Shown here in pieces: positions 6,457 to 15,132 of a stretch of DNA of 16,915 bases; the stretch's first letter is position 1, and the number at the start of each line of letters is the position of its first letter. The notes beneath the pieces were generated by a model that saw only the letters and a program-made list of their open reading frames with translations, did not search any database and was not told the origin of the DNA. The position numbers and the translations under genes are program-made. Origin of the DNA: a bacterium (lineage in GTDB: Bacteria > CBDUZB01 > JAGLHV01); the NCBI GenBank assembly GCA_023143305.1, contig JAGLHV010000004.1:1-16915 (forward strand), written 5' to 3'.

Positions 6457-7104
6457 ATGAAAAAAATAGTAGCAGTATTTGATATTGACGGAACAATTAT
6501 AGATTTTTTTTCGGAAAGAATATTTTTACTTTTTCTATTGTCAAAAGGGAAATTATTCATAAATGATTTATTCAATTATGCAGTAAACTTATTACAAACA
6601 GCTGATCAGGGATGTATATTTGCAACTAAAGGCAATAAAGCATATTTTAAAGGAAAAGACTCTACACAAATAGAAAAATTAGCCCATACATGTTTCAGAA
6701 AACATATCCTCCATAGAATTTTTGCTCGTGCTAAAGAAAAAATCAAACAACATCAACAGCAACAACACGAAATAGTTTTTATCTCAGGAACATTACCTTT
6801 TTTATTAAATGAATATAAGAATTATTTTGGGGTAAATAAGGGCTATGGTACAAGATTAGAGACTAAAAATGGTAAATTTACCGGAAAAACAATGGGAATA
6901 TATCCTTACGGTGAAGGGAAAGCTGAAATAGTAAAAAAATATCTTACTGGAAATGAATATGATTTATCCCGTTCTTTTGCTTATGGTAATCATCTCTCCG
7001 ATATAAAATCTCTTAAATTATTCGGAAATGCTTTTATGATTAATCCTAACAAAAAATTGGCAGCAATTGCCAGAGCGGAATCGATAAAAATAGAATATTT
7101 TTGA
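6457..7104 (+). CDS. HAD subfamily IB phosphatase (SerB-like fold)
   Basis: This 215-residue cytoplasmic protein is the only plus-strand gene here. HAD motifs are all visible: motif I FDIDGT with nucleophile Asp9 and Asp11, motif II ISGT with Ser110, motif III around GEGKAEIVKK (Lys155 or Lys160), and motif IV YGNHLSDIKSL with Asp182. The pattern fits the HAD-IB group that contains phosphoserine phosphatase and the phosphatases often paired with acyltransferases. Nothing near it hints at serine or lipid synthesis, so the substrate stays open. A Gln/His-rich stretch (97-104) sits between motifs I and II. It lies head to head with the thermonuclease gene and ends 8 bp from a convergent membrane-protein gene. 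The Shine-Dalgarno is weak. Confidence 0.85.
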   Translation: MKKIVAVFDIDGTIIDFFSERIFLLFLLSKGKLFINDLFNYAVNLLQTADQGCIFATKGNKAYFKGKDSTQIEKLAHTCFRKHILHRIFARAKEKIKQHQQQQHEIVFISGTLPFLLNEYKNYFGVNKGYGTRLETKNGKFTGKTMGIYPYGEGKAEIVKKYLTGNEYDLSRSFAYGNHLSDIKSLKLFGNAFMINPNKKLAAIARAESIKIEYF

Positions 7105-7112
7105 TTTTAAAA

Positions 7113-7619
7113 TCAGCTTTGTTTTACTGCGCACCCCGGACAAATCAATCTCATTTTACATTTTAAACAGGTTTTTTTTCTATTAATCACTCCGCTGTAG
7201 ATGGAAACAACCAATAACAAAATTAATATAATCACCTTAAATATTACAAACTCCTGAGAAATTAAAATACCAATAAAAATAACCGGAATAACAGTTAAAA
7301 GGCCGTAAGTAAGAGATGCAAGTTTTTGCCCATAGCCGGCATTAAATTTTTCAATACTTCCTCCTTTGAAAAATAAAGCAGATAATTTACCCCATCCCAG
7401 AGAACACCGCCGTTTATAATAATAACAATTTGTACAAAGCAATTTACGTAAAACAAAACCTATCATTGCTACAGCAAATAAAAGATAAATCAAAGCAATT
7501 AAAGGACAAAAAAACCGGCAAGCAATAGTTCCTAAAAGAATCCATAAAATTATTAAAAAATTCCCCCAAAAAATAATTACCTTAGGATATCTTTCTAATC
7601 CCTCTTTATAAATATTCAT
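7113..7619 (-). CDS. Hypothetical membrane protein with two cysteine motifs
   Basis: I do not recognise a named family. With the start at the ATG at 7619, the protein has 168 residues. Hydrophobic segments lie at about 14-31, 38-57, 104-122 and 125-144. There are two cysteine clusters: C-x2-C-x6-C (62, 65, 72) followed by LGWGKLSALFFKGG, and a C-terminal C-x2-C-x5-C-x2-C (151, 154, 160, 163). The second resembles a zinc or Fe-S site. Both fall in loops or tails that could face the same side. An in-frame TTG at 7667 would add 16 residues but has no Shine-Dalgarno, while NIYKEGLERYP looks like a natural N-terminus. It is the last gene of the leftward run from mraZ, and metal binding is inference. 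Confidence 0.6.
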   Translation of the reverse strand: MNIYKEGLERYPKVIIFWGNFLIILWILLGTIACRFFCPLIALIYLLFAVAMIGFVLRKLLCTNCYYYKRRCSLGWGKLSALFFKGGSIEKFNAGYGQKLASLTYGLLTVIPVIFIGILISQEFVIFKVIILILLLVVSIYSGVINRKKTCLKCKMRLICPGCAVKQS

Positions 7620-7681
7620 CTTATTCTTTATTATTTCCCTGGTTAATAAAAAAATCAGTTTTACCAAAAATTATTTATCTG

Positions 7682-7864
7682 CTAACTTTTCTGAACCTGT
7701 TGTCTTTTTAAGTCTGCCAACTGCTTTTCTAATTCTACAATTCTATCTCTCGATTGCTGTGTAAAGTTTTCTACTTCTTTTATAGAATTAGCATTATCCA
7801 CTAATCGCCTTTCCATGCCAAAAAGAATAACGAACGCAAAAGCCACAGCCAATAACCAAGCCAT
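7682..7864 (-). CDS. Small membrane-anchored coiled-coil protein
   Basis: This 60-residue protein starts with a membrane segment (AWLLAVAFAFVILFG, 2-16). A heptad-like charged helix follows (about 28-58, with VELEKQLADLKRQQ). The ATG at 7864 is chosen because AAGGAGGGG lies directly upstream. The earlier in-frame ATG at 7882 has no such signal and lies before the Shine-Dalgarno. The layout resembles small divisome or envelope proteins of the FtsB/FtsL style, but it lacks recognisable signatures, so no function is assigned. It sits 59 bp after the MscS-type gene and 62 bp before the cysteine-motif membrane protein. Confidence 0.6.
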   Translation of the reverse strand: MAWLLAVAFAFVILFGMERRLVDNANSIKEVENFTQQSRDRIVELEKQLADLKRQQVQKS

Positions 7865-7923
7865 TTTCCCCTCCTTTTCCATATATTATATTTTTGATTC
7901 AACTCAAAATCTACTTTATTAAT

Positions 7924-9042
7924 TTACTTTTTCACCCTTTTAAATGATTTATTTTCTTGGACGGAATTTGCTGTTATCAAATCCGAATCTAAATATAATG
8001 TCTGAGTAGGATAGGCAAATTCAATTCCTAGTTTCTCAAATTCTTCTTTAATAGCAAAATTAATTTCCTGCTGAGCATCCATATATTTGTTATAATCATT
8101 TCCCAAAACATAATAAACTGTCTCAAAAATAAGGCTAAAATCTCCGTATGTAGAAAAATGTGCTCTGTCAAAAACTGTATCATTAATGCCTTTTATAATC
8201 CGGGTAATTATAATGGGTATTTCTTTTAACTGTTTTAAGCTGGTCTGGTAAGTAACGCCTAATTTAAATACTACTCTGCGTTTACCCATTTTTTTATAGT
8301 TACGTAAACGAGAGCTGGTAAGATCCGCGTTAGAAAAAACCAATTGTTCTCCACTTAAACTACATATCCGGGTTGTTTTAATGCCAATATGCTCAACTAC
8401 CCCCAAATAATCCCCTACAATAACAAAATCACCGATTTCAAACGGACGATCGAGAAATATAGCAAAATAACTAAGTAAATCGCCCAAAACCGACTGCACC
8501 GCTAAAGCTACCGCTATACCACCGATTCCCAACCCGGCAATTACTGTAGAAATTTTAAAACCCAGGTTATCTAAAAGAAAAATAATACCCATTCCCCAGA
8601 TAAAAACCTTTATTATTGTAATCATTGTCTGTACACTCTTTTTTTTCGCTATATCCTTTTCTTTTTTCATCCAATAAAATTCAAGAATATAAGCGACCAT
8701 AGCTACAGAAAAACGAATGGTAAGAATAGTTAAAAGAGTTACCCCGAAAACATTAATTACTTTAGTCAAATAAGGACTCAAGATTAAACTGCGAATAGAT
8801 AAATAAAAAACACCAAAATAAAGCAATGGAATCAAGGCCTTTTCAAAAATACTAACCAAGAAATCATCTATAGCCACAGTGGTTTTTTCTGTCCATTTTT
8901 TAAGCCGTTTTAAAACTATTTTTTTAAATAGTTTAATAGAAATAACGCCTACAATAAAGATTAAAATACTAATAACATAATTTAAAAGAGTATTTTGAAA
9001 AACTGTCTTTTCTGTCAATAATGAAATAATATTCTGTAACAT
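7924..9042 (-). CDS. MscS-family mechanosensitive ion channel
   Basis: This 372-residue inner-membrane protein is longer than E. coli MscS (286). Hydrophobic segments lie at about 20-38, 69-88, 96-121 and 140-158. The pore-lining helix region is AGLGIGGIAVALAVQSVLGD (169-188), with the small-residue packing typical of MscS TM3. LDRPFEIGDFVIVGD (197-211) opens the cytoplasmic beta domain, and the carboxy-terminal alpha/beta region follows. Such channels open under membrane tension to release solutes during osmotic downshock. The ATG has AAGGAGAG at a normal distance. It follows mraY by 29 bp in the same direction, occupying the place where murD usually sits. Co-transcription with wall-synthesis genes would suit its osmotic role, but this is inference. 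Confidence 0.9.
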   Translation of the reverse strand: MLQNIISLLTEKTVFQNTLLNYVISILIFIVGVISIKLFKKIVLKRLKKWTEKTTVAIDDFLVSIFEKALIPLLYFGVFYLSIRSLILSPYLTKVINVFGVTLLTILTIRFSVAMVAYILEFYWMKKEKDIAKKKSVQTMITIIKVFIWGMGIIFLLDNLGFKISTVIAGLGIGGIAVALAVQSVLGDLLSYFAIFLDRPFEIGDFVIVGDYLGVVEHIGIKTTRICSLSGEQLVFSNADLTSSRLRNYKKMGKRRVVFKLGVTYQTSLKQLKEIPIIITRIIKGINDTVFDRAHFSTYGDFSLIFETVYYVLGNDYNKYMDAQQEINFAIKEEFEKLGIEFAYPTQTLYLDSDLITANSVQENKSFKRVKK

Positions 9043-9071
9043 TTTACACTCTCCTTTTTTATTTTCTTACC

Positions 9072-10157
9072 TTACCGTAATTTTAACGAAGCTAAAGACA
9101 CCAAAGAAAGAACAATCGCTATAACCCAAAACCGAATCACCACTTTAGGCTCTGCCCAACCTAACAATTCAAAGTGATGATGCAAAGGAGCCATTTTAAA
9201 TATTCTTTTTCCTCTAATTTTAAAGGAAATAACCTGTAAAATAACTGAAACCGCCTCAACAACAAAAATCCCCCCTACAATAATTAAAAGTAATTCCTGT
9301 TTTACTAAAATAGCTACTACCCCTATGGTTCCTCCCAAAAATAAAGAACCTGTATCTCCCATAAATATCTCTGCCGGATAAGTATTAAACCATAAAAATC
9401 CCAACCCTGCTCCCACCATAGCTGCCAGTAAAACTACCAGCTCTCCACTATCCGAAACAGGGATAATGCGCAAATACATACTAAACTTGAGATGGCCGGC
9501 AAAATAAGCAAAAATTGCATAAGTTAAAGCAGCAAAAACAATCGACCCGATGGCTAAACCATCTAATCCATCGGTTAAATTAACCGCATTAGAAGCTCCT
9601 ACAATAATAAAAAGAACCAATACAAAATAAAAAATGCCCAAATCTAAAAACAAATCTTTCATAAAAGGAATATTCACTTTGGTAACAAAATCAGCATTGG
9701 GAGGATAAAAATAAATATAGGTTACTAAAAAAAAAGCCAAAATTAATTGTCCTCCCACCTTATATAAAGCCCTTAAACCTTTTGTATGTTTTTTAACCAC
9801 CTTAAGATAATCATCTAAAAAACCCAATAAACCCAGCCATACAATAGAAATTATGCATAAAATGATAAAAGGATTAGTTAATTTAGCCCAGAGAAAGGTC
9901 GAAATTAAAAGCACCAGCAATATGATTATACCACCCATAGTAGGAGTCCCTGCTTTAGACAAATGAGTAGGAGGACCTTCCGGACGAATATGTTGTCCGA
10001 TATGTAATCTTTTAAAAGTTTTTATCATCCGGGGAGCTAAAAAAAAGCTAACAACTAAAGAAGTTATTATTGCGCCACTTGCCCGAAAAGTAATATATTG
10101 AAATACATTAAAAGGAGAGAAATATACCTGAAGAGGATAAAGAAAATGGTAAAACAT
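9072..10157 (-). CDS. mraY: MraY, phospho-MurNAc-pentapeptide translocase
   Basis: This 361-residue polytopic membrane enzyme transfers phospho-MurNAc-pentapeptide from UDP to undecaprenyl phosphate, making lipid I. Family motifs are KAGTPTMGG (68-76), the DDY of motif II (115-117), NLTDGLDG (193-200), FMGDTGS (265-271) and PLHHHFEL (324-331). These include the Mg2+-binding and uridine-site aspartates. The start is set at the ATG at 10157, which has GGGGG 8 bases upstream. A GTG three codons earlier overlaps that Shine-Dalgarno and is unlikely. It lies 23 bp after murF and is the last recognisable cell-wall gene of the cluster. Confidence 0.97.
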   Translation of the reverse strand: MFYHFLYPLQVYFSPFNVFQYITFRASGAIITSLVVSFFLAPRMIKTFKRLHIGQHIRPEGPPTHLSKAGTPTMGGIIILLVLLISTFLWAKLTNPFIILCIISIVWLGLLGFLDDYLKVVKKHTKGLRALYKVGGQLILAFFLVTYIYFYPPNADFVTKVNIPFMKDLFLDLGIFYFVLVLFIIVGASNAVNLTDGLDGLAIGSIVFAALTYAIFAYFAGHLKFSMYLRIIPVSDSGELVVLLAAMVGAGLGFLWFNTYPAEIFMGDTGSLFLGGTIGVVAILVKQELLLIIVGGIFVVEAVSVILQVISFKIRGKRIFKMAPLHHHFELLGWAEPKVVIRFWVIAIVLSLVSLASLKLR

Positions 10158-10180
10158 ATAATACACCCCCTTTTTATTAA

Positions 10181-11590
10181 CTATTTATTTTTTAATCCCT
10201 TTACTATTTCTTCCATTTTCATTGCTCTGGAAGCTTTAAATAAAAGCGTATCTTTTTTTTCTACGATTTTTTTTAATTCAAAAGCTAATTTTTTTCTATC
10301 CTTAAAAACAAAAATATTTTCTTTTTTCATGCCTGCTTTTTTCGCCTCTTGAGCGATAAAAATAGATAAATCTCCCAAAGTAAATAAAAGATCACAAGCT
10401 TTTGCCGCTATTTTTCCTGTTTTTTTATGTTCCTTAACAGTATCTTTTCCTAATTCTAACATATCACCCAAAATTAATATTTTCTTTCCTTGCGAAAATT
10501 TCTTCGAAAATGCAAGAATAGCATTTTTCATAGAAACAGGATTAGCATTATAAGCATCATTTATAATTTCAATACCTTTAAAAGATATCTTTTGCATACG
10601 CATAGGAATGGGAGAAAAATTTTCTAAAGCTTGTTTAATTAAGGAAAAATCTATATTCAAATTCAAACCAATGGCACTTGCTGCCAACGCATTATAAATA
10701 TTAAAAACACCTAACATAGGCAATCTGATTTTTCCGCTTTTGTTTTTTATGTGTAATTTAAACTCTATGCCGTAAGATAAATTTTTTATGTCAGTTGCAT
10801 AAATATCCCCCTGATTTTTTATTCCATAGGTCAAATATTTACATTTTATTTTATTTGTTTCTAAACCTTTTTTTAACCAAATATTATCTATATTTAAAAT
10901 CGCTACACCTTTTTTCAAGGATAAAGCATTTACTAATTCCATTTTTCCCGATAATACATTTTTAAGAGAACCAAAAGACTCAAGATGAGCATTAGAAACA
11001 TTAGTAATCAATCCTACCTGAGGATCGGAAATCTGCGCTAAACGCGCAATTTCCCCCCTATTGCTTGCTCCCATCTCCAAAATACATATACGATGTTTTT
11101 CTTCTAACTTTAAAAGGGTTAACGGTAATCCTATCTGATTATTCAAATTGCCTTCCGTAGCTAATACAGGAAATTTAAGTTTTAAAATAGAAAAAATCAT
11201 TTCCTTAGTAGTAGTCTTTCCATTACTTCCGGTAATCCCCACCACCAAACAATTAAACATCTTACGATAATACCCGGCTAATTCCTGCAGAGCAATAAGA
11301 GTATCGTCAACTTTAATTACCAATAAATCAGAATAATTCTGCTTTTTGCTGATAATTGAATTCAACCATGAAGGAACTCGAGAAAGAACTATTCCCAAAG
11401 CGCCTTTCCTAATTGCTTCTCTAATAAATTTATGTCCATCAAAGTTTTCACCTTTCAAAGCAATAAATAAATCTTTTTGTTTTAATTTTCTGGTATCAAT
11501 AGAAATACTTTTTATTATCTTCCTCTTCCCTCTTTGAAGTACTTTTCCTTTAATTACTTCTATTAATTTTTCTATACTAATTTTTTTCAT
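10181..11590 (-). CDS. murF: MurF, UDP-MurNAc-tripeptide:D-Ala-D-Ala ligase
   Basis: This 469-residue cytoplasmic ATP-dependent ligase adds D-Ala-D-Ala to the UDP-MurNAc tripeptide. The three Mur-ligase domains are present. The first is an N-terminal domain with SIDTRKLKQKDLFIALKG (30-47). The central ATPase has the P-loop TGSNGKTTTKE (120-130) and GNLNNQIGLPLTLL (147-160). The C-terminal domain has INDAYNANP (343-351) and ILGDMLELG (373-381). The NAYNANP-type block is diagnostic for MurF. The start ATG overlaps the murE stop (ATGA), so translation is coupled. Length is normal. Confidence 0.96.
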   Translation of the reverse strand: MKKISIEKLIEVIKGKVLQRGKRKIIKSISIDTRKLKQKDLFIALKGENFDGHKFIREAIRKGALGIVLSRVPSWLNSIISKKQNYSDLLVIKVDDTLIALQELAGYYRKMFNCLVVGITGSNGKTTTKEMIFSILKLKFPVLATEGNLNNQIGLPLTLLKLEEKHRICILEMGASNRGEIARLAQISDPQVGLITNVSNAHLESFGSLKNVLSGKMELVNALSLKKGVAILNIDNIWLKKGLETNKIKCKYLTYGIKNQGDIYATDIKNLSYGIEFKLHIKNKSGKIRLPMLGVFNIYNALAASAIGLNLNIDFSLIKQALENFSPIPMRMQKISFKGIEIINDAYNANPVSMKNAILAFSKKFSQGKKILILGDMLELGKDTVKEHKKTGKIAAKACDLLFTLGDLSIFIAQEAKKAGMKKENIFVFKDRKKLAFELKKIVEKKDTLLFKASRAMKMEEIVKGLKNK

Positions 11591-13074
11591 TTTTTTCCTT
11601 TATTCTTTTCTTTTAACATATCTCTTACTATTTTACGTTCATCAAAAGGAATAATTGCCGCTAAAATCTGACAGGTTTCATGACCCTTTCCTGCAATAAG
11701 CACAAAATCATTTTCAGTTGCGTAATCCAAAGCTTCTTTTATTGCTTTACGCCTATCCAAAACAACTCTATAATTAGTGAAATCTATTCTTTTTATACCA
11801 ACTTCAATATCGGTAACAATTTTCATGGGATTTTCACTACGGGGATTATCAGAAGTAATCCAGACAAAATCACTATTTTTTGCAGCTATTTCTCCCATTA
11901 AAGGGCGTTTACTTCTATCCCTGTCTCCGCCACATCCAAAAACAGTAATAATCCTTTTAGGGTTTAAATGGCGCGCAGTTTGTATAGTCCTTTTCAGTGC
12001 ATCCGGACTATGAGCAAAATCTACCACACAAGTAAAATTCTGTCCTTCGGAAATTACTTCAAACCTGCCCGGAACAAATTTTAAACTTTCCAGTCCTTTC
12101 TTAATTTTATCTATTGAAATACCCATGGTTTGTGCAGCAGCACTGCTGGCTAAAGCATTATAAACATTATGCAGCCCAATAAGATTTAAAGTAATAGAAA
12201 TTTCCCCTTGAGGGGTACAAAGAATAAAAGAAGTATAGTTTAAATTAAATTCTATTCTTTTAGCAAAAAAATCCCCTTTGTTTTCAATACCATAGCTAAT
12301 TATCGAAACAGTTGTATGTTTCATTATATATTCGCATGCCTTATCATCATTATTTATTATAGCAAATTTTTGTCCTTTTTTTCTTGAATTTTTACCTAAT
12401 TCTGTAAACAATTTTGTTTTAGCTTTTAAATATTCTTCCATTGTCCGGTGATAGTTTAAATGATCAGGAGTTAAATTAGTAAAAATTGCTATATCATATT
12501 CACAATTTACTACCCGCTGTTGCATTAGGGCATGAGAAGAAACTTCCATAACTGCAATATCAAAATTGTCTTCCACCATTTTAGCTAAAATTTTCTGTAG
12601 TTCCACACTGCTGGGGGTGGTGGTAAAGGAAGGAATTATTTTATTACCCAACCGATAAGAAACGGTTCCCAACACTCCTGCTTTGTTTTTATTTGCAGAA
12701 AAAATTGATTCTAAAAAATAAGTAGTAGTTGTTTTCCCATTGGTTCCTGTAACACCTATCATCTTAAGTTTTCTGGAAGGATCTTTATAAAAGGCAGAAG
12801 ATAAAACCGCCAAAGAATAACGGGCATCCGGGGTAATAATTAAAGTAATATCTCCAATATCCATTTTTCTTTCCGTTACAATTACTGTTGCCCCATTAGA
12901 TACAGCCGAAGAGATATATTTTTCTCCATTTTCTTTTTCCCCTTTTATACAAACAAAAATAAAATTTTCCTTTACCTGACGGGAATCATTAGTAATACCT
13001 TCAACTATTAAATCCGTCCGGCCATAAATTTTTTTATGTTTTAAATAATCAAGTATTTCCTTTAAATTTATCAT
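11587..13074 (-). CDS. murE: MurE, UDP-MurNAc-dipeptide:meso-DAP ligase
   Basis: This 495-residue cytoplasmic ligase adds the third amino acid of the peptidoglycan stem peptide. Motifs are NDSRQV (29-34), the P-loop GVTGTNGKTTTT (107-118), MEVSSHAL (176-183), YLKAKTKLF with the probable carbamylated Lys219, and GKGHE (462-466). DNPR (409-412) is the motif that marks meso-diaminopimelate rather than lysine specificity, so this cell probably has DAP-type peptidoglycan. The start codon lies inside the 3' end of ftsI (26-bp overlap) and the stop overlaps the murF start by 4 bp. No strong Shine-Dalgarno is visible, consistent with coupled translation. Confidence 0.96.
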   Translation of the reverse strand: MINLKEILDYLKHKKIYGRTDLIVEGITNDSRQVKENFIFVCIKGEKENGEKYISSAVSNGATVIVTERKMDIGDITLIITPDARYSLAVLSSAFYKDPSRKLKMIGVTGTNGKTTTTYFLESIFSANKNKAGVLGTVSYRLGNKIIPSFTTTPSSVELQKILAKMVEDNFDIAVMEVSSHALMQQRVVNCEYDIAIFTNLTPDHLNYHRTMEEYLKAKTKLFTELGKNSRKKGQKFAIINNDDKACEYIMKHTTVSIISYGIENKGDFFAKRIEFNLNYTSFILCTPQGEISITLNLIGLHNVYNALASSAAAQTMGISIDKIKKGLESLKFVPGRFEVISEGQNFTCVVDFAHSPDALKRTIQTARHLNPKRIITVFGCGGDRDRSKRPLMGEIAAKNSDFVWITSDNPRSENPMKIVTDIEVGIKRIDFTNYRVVLDRRKAIKEALDYATENDFVLIAGKGHETCQILAAIIPFDERKIVRDMLKEKNKGKK

Positions 13075-14761
13075 TTTTTATTATTTCTTTTTCCGCCTGA
13101 AAAACAAGCGTGGAATCTTTTTGAGGAAGTATATTTAAATAATTCATTACCTGAAAACCTACCTGGGAAAAAACAGGTGCCGCGACAACTCCACCCCAAT
13201 AATTTTTTTGTGGTTCATCAAAAATCACTAAAATTGTTATTTGAGGATTATCCGAAGGTAAAAAACCCACAAAAGAAGCAATATATTTATTTTTTTCATA
13301 AGTATTAGTTTTAAAATTTATTTTCTGAGCCGTACCTGTTTTTCCTGCTACCGGATACCCACAAATAGCCGCTTCCCTCCCCGTTCCGTCATTTACTACT
13401 CCTTCTAATATTTCCACCATCATTTTTGCCGTAGAAGGAGAAACTACCTGCCGTACTTTTACCAGACGAAAATCTTTAACAAGCTCGTCCTTTGCATTTA
13501 CCACAGACTTTACAATTCGGGGTTGCATAAGAACTCCGGAATTTCCAATACAGGAAAAAGCAGAGATTAGTTGAATTGCCGTCACTCCTATTTCCTGGCC
13601 AAAAGAAATAGAAGATACCGACCGATTTGTCCATCGAGTGGGTGAATGTAAAATTCCTTTTACTTCATTAGGAAGGTCTATACCTGTAAGATTTCCAAAA
13701 CCGAAATTTCGTACATATTTATAAAAATCCCTGTTATTCATACGAAAAGCAATCTTAGTCATACCAATATTGCTGGATTTTTCCATTACTTCATCAAAGG
13801 TTAACCAATCTTCTTTTTCATGATCATGGATATAAAATCCTTTTATGTAATACTTGCCGTTTTCACAAAATATTTTTTCTTTGCGACTAACGACCCCTTC
13901 TTCTAAACTTGCCGCAGCAGTTACCACTTTAAAAGTAGAACCAGGTTCAAAAATATCAGTAACAGCCGGAGACTTTAAATATTTAATATTAAACGCATCT
14001 ATTTTGTTAGGATTAAAATCAGGATAATTAGCCATTGCTAATATTTCACCGCTTTTCGTGTTTTGCACAATAATAGTCGCTGCTTTTGATTTTGTTTTTA
14101 TAAAGGCTTTTCTTAATTCTTTTTCTGCAATATATTGAATCACTTCATCTATAGTAAGAATTACATCACACCCAACAAAATGCATGCCGTCTTTAGTTGC
14201 CTTTACATTTTTTTTACCTTTTCGTCGAAGATAAGAATCAAAGAAGTATTCTATTCCGGCCAATCCCTGGTTATCTAAACCGGCTACCCCTATAACCTGA
14301 CAGGCCAATCTATTCTGGGGATAAAAACGTTTTTCTTCTTTTATAAAACCAATTCCCGGAAAATTTTCTCTTTTAATTCTCTCCGCAATCTCCGGATTAA
14401 GTTTCCTTTTTATCCACACAAAAGACCTGTGGGATTTTAATTTTTTTAAAGTTTTCTTATAATCTAAATTTAAAATAGAACAAAGTTTACGCACATAGAT
14501 TTTATGGTTTTTCATCTTATAAGGAATTGCATAACAGGAATCCACCATAATACTTACCGCTAATTCTTTTCCATTACGGTCATAAATACTTCCCCTGCTA
14601 ACTTGAGGCAAATTAGAAGGACCACGAACTCTTTGATTCTGGCTCTTTTCAGAATAAAATTGATGTTGAGCAATTTGAATATGCCCTAATCTAAAAGCAA
14701 GAAATAAAAAACATAAAAAAATACCACAAAAAACAAATTTAATTCTTCCTTTAGAAATCAA
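13049..14761 (-). CDS. ftsI: FtsI/PBP3, septal peptidoglycan transpeptidase
   Basis: This 570-residue class B penicillin-binding protein has an N-terminal membrane anchor (about 8-24). The PBP dimerisation domain has RGSIYDRNGKELA (56-68) and KEEKRFYP (141-148). In the transpeptidase domain the active-site serine is Ser275 (STFK, 275-278), SSN is at 329-331 and KTGTAQK at 474-480. It cross-links septal peptidoglycan with the divisome. The start is TTG, supported by a strong GGGGGAGG 7 bases upstream, and the next in-frame Met is residue 72, beyond the anchor. No C-terminal PASTA domain is seen, so it is FtsI-like rather than the SpoVD/PBP2x type with PASTA repeats. It overlaps murE by 26 bp. 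Confidence 0.95.
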   Translation of the reverse strand: MISKGRIKFVFCGIFLCFLFLAFRLGHIQIAQHQFYSEKSQNQRVRGPSNLPQVSRGSIYDRNGKELAVSIMVDSCYAIPYKMKNHKIYVRKLCSILNLDYKKTLKKLKSHRSFVWIKRKLNPEIAERIKRENFPGIGFIKEEKRFYPQNRLACQVIGVAGLDNQGLAGIEYFFDSYLRRKGKKNVKATKDGMHFVGCDVILTIDEVIQYIAEKELRKAFIKTKSKAATIIVQNTKSGEILAMANYPDFNPNKIDAFNIKYLKSPAVTDIFEPGSTFKVVTAAASLEEGVVSRKEKIFCENGKYYIKGFYIHDHEKEDWLTFDEVMEKSSNIGMTKIAFRMNNRDFYKYVRNFGFGNLTGIDLPNEVKGILHSPTRWTNRSVSSISFGQEIGVTAIQLISAFSCIGNSGVLMQPRIVKSVVNAKDELVKDFRLVKVRQVVSPSTAKMMVEILEGVVNDGTGREAAICGYPVAGKTGTAQKINFKTNTYEKNKYIASFVGFLPSDNPQITILVIFDEPQKNYWGGVVAAPVFSQVGFQVMNYLNILPQKDSTLVFQAEKEIIKNDKFKGNT

Positions 14762-14859
14762 AATATATCCTCCCCCTTCCCTGCTGAAAATTTATTCCTG
14801 CAGTTAATACCGAAAAATATAAACTAAACTATTTTTTGACCAAGGAATCTATTACATCC

Positions 14860-15129
14860 TTATTCAAATATAACAATTACATCATTTTTGCCCGGAGAAA
14901 CTAATCCCAGTTTTTTTCTTGCAATTCTTTCTACTCTGCCTAAAGAAGTCAGTTCATTCAAACGAATTTTTAAATATCTATTGTTATTTTTAAAAAATTG
15001 AATATCTTTTTCCAAACAATTTATTTTATAATCCGTTTCCACTCTCTGAACACTTTGCCAGACATAAAATAAAAAAATTATTAAACTCATTAAAAAAATC
15101 TGCAAATAAGAACCTATACTCTTATACAT
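14860..15129 (-). CDS. ftsL: FtsL-like divisome protein
   Basis: This 89-residue single-pass protein has a short cytoplasmic N-terminus and a membrane segment (about 9-25). A coiled-coil stretch (about 34-61) follows, then LGRVERIARKKLGLVSPGKND (63-83), the conserved end seen in FtsL/FtsB families. FtsL forms a complex with FtsB and FtsQ that activates septal wall synthesis. Assignment to FtsL rests on shape, that C-terminal motif and position between rsmH and ftsI. It starts only 3 bp after rsmH without its own clear Shine-Dalgarno. A 98-bp gap to ftsI holds only the ftsI ribosome binding site. Confidence 0.85.
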   Translation of the reverse strand: MYKSIGSYLQIFLMSLIIFLFYVWQSVQRVETDYKINCLEKDIQFFKNNNRYLKIRLNELTSLGRVERIARKKLGLVSPGKNDVIVIFE

Positions 15130-15132
15130 TTT

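Noticed and set aside
7620..7667. TTG start extending the cysteine-motif membrane protein by 16 residues
   Set aside because: No Shine-Dalgarno precedes the TTG; the ATG at 7619 gives a natural-looking N-terminus, though the choice is not certain.
7865..7882. ATG at 7882 as start of the small coiled-coil protein
   Set aside because: The strong AAGGAGGGG lies downstream of it and fits the ATG at 7864 instead.
10158..10166. GTG start for mraY three codons earlier
   Set aside because: The GTG overlaps the GGGGG that forms the ribosome binding site of the ATG at 10157; the ATG has correct spacing.
10098..10352. Plus-strand open frame across the murF/mraY junction
   Set aside because: It is antisense to two well-conserved cell-wall genes and has no ribosome binding site or recognisable protein features.
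14762..14859. An extra small gene between ftsL and ftsI
   Set aside because: The 98-base gap has stops in the minus-strand frames and shows only the ftsI ribosome binding site.
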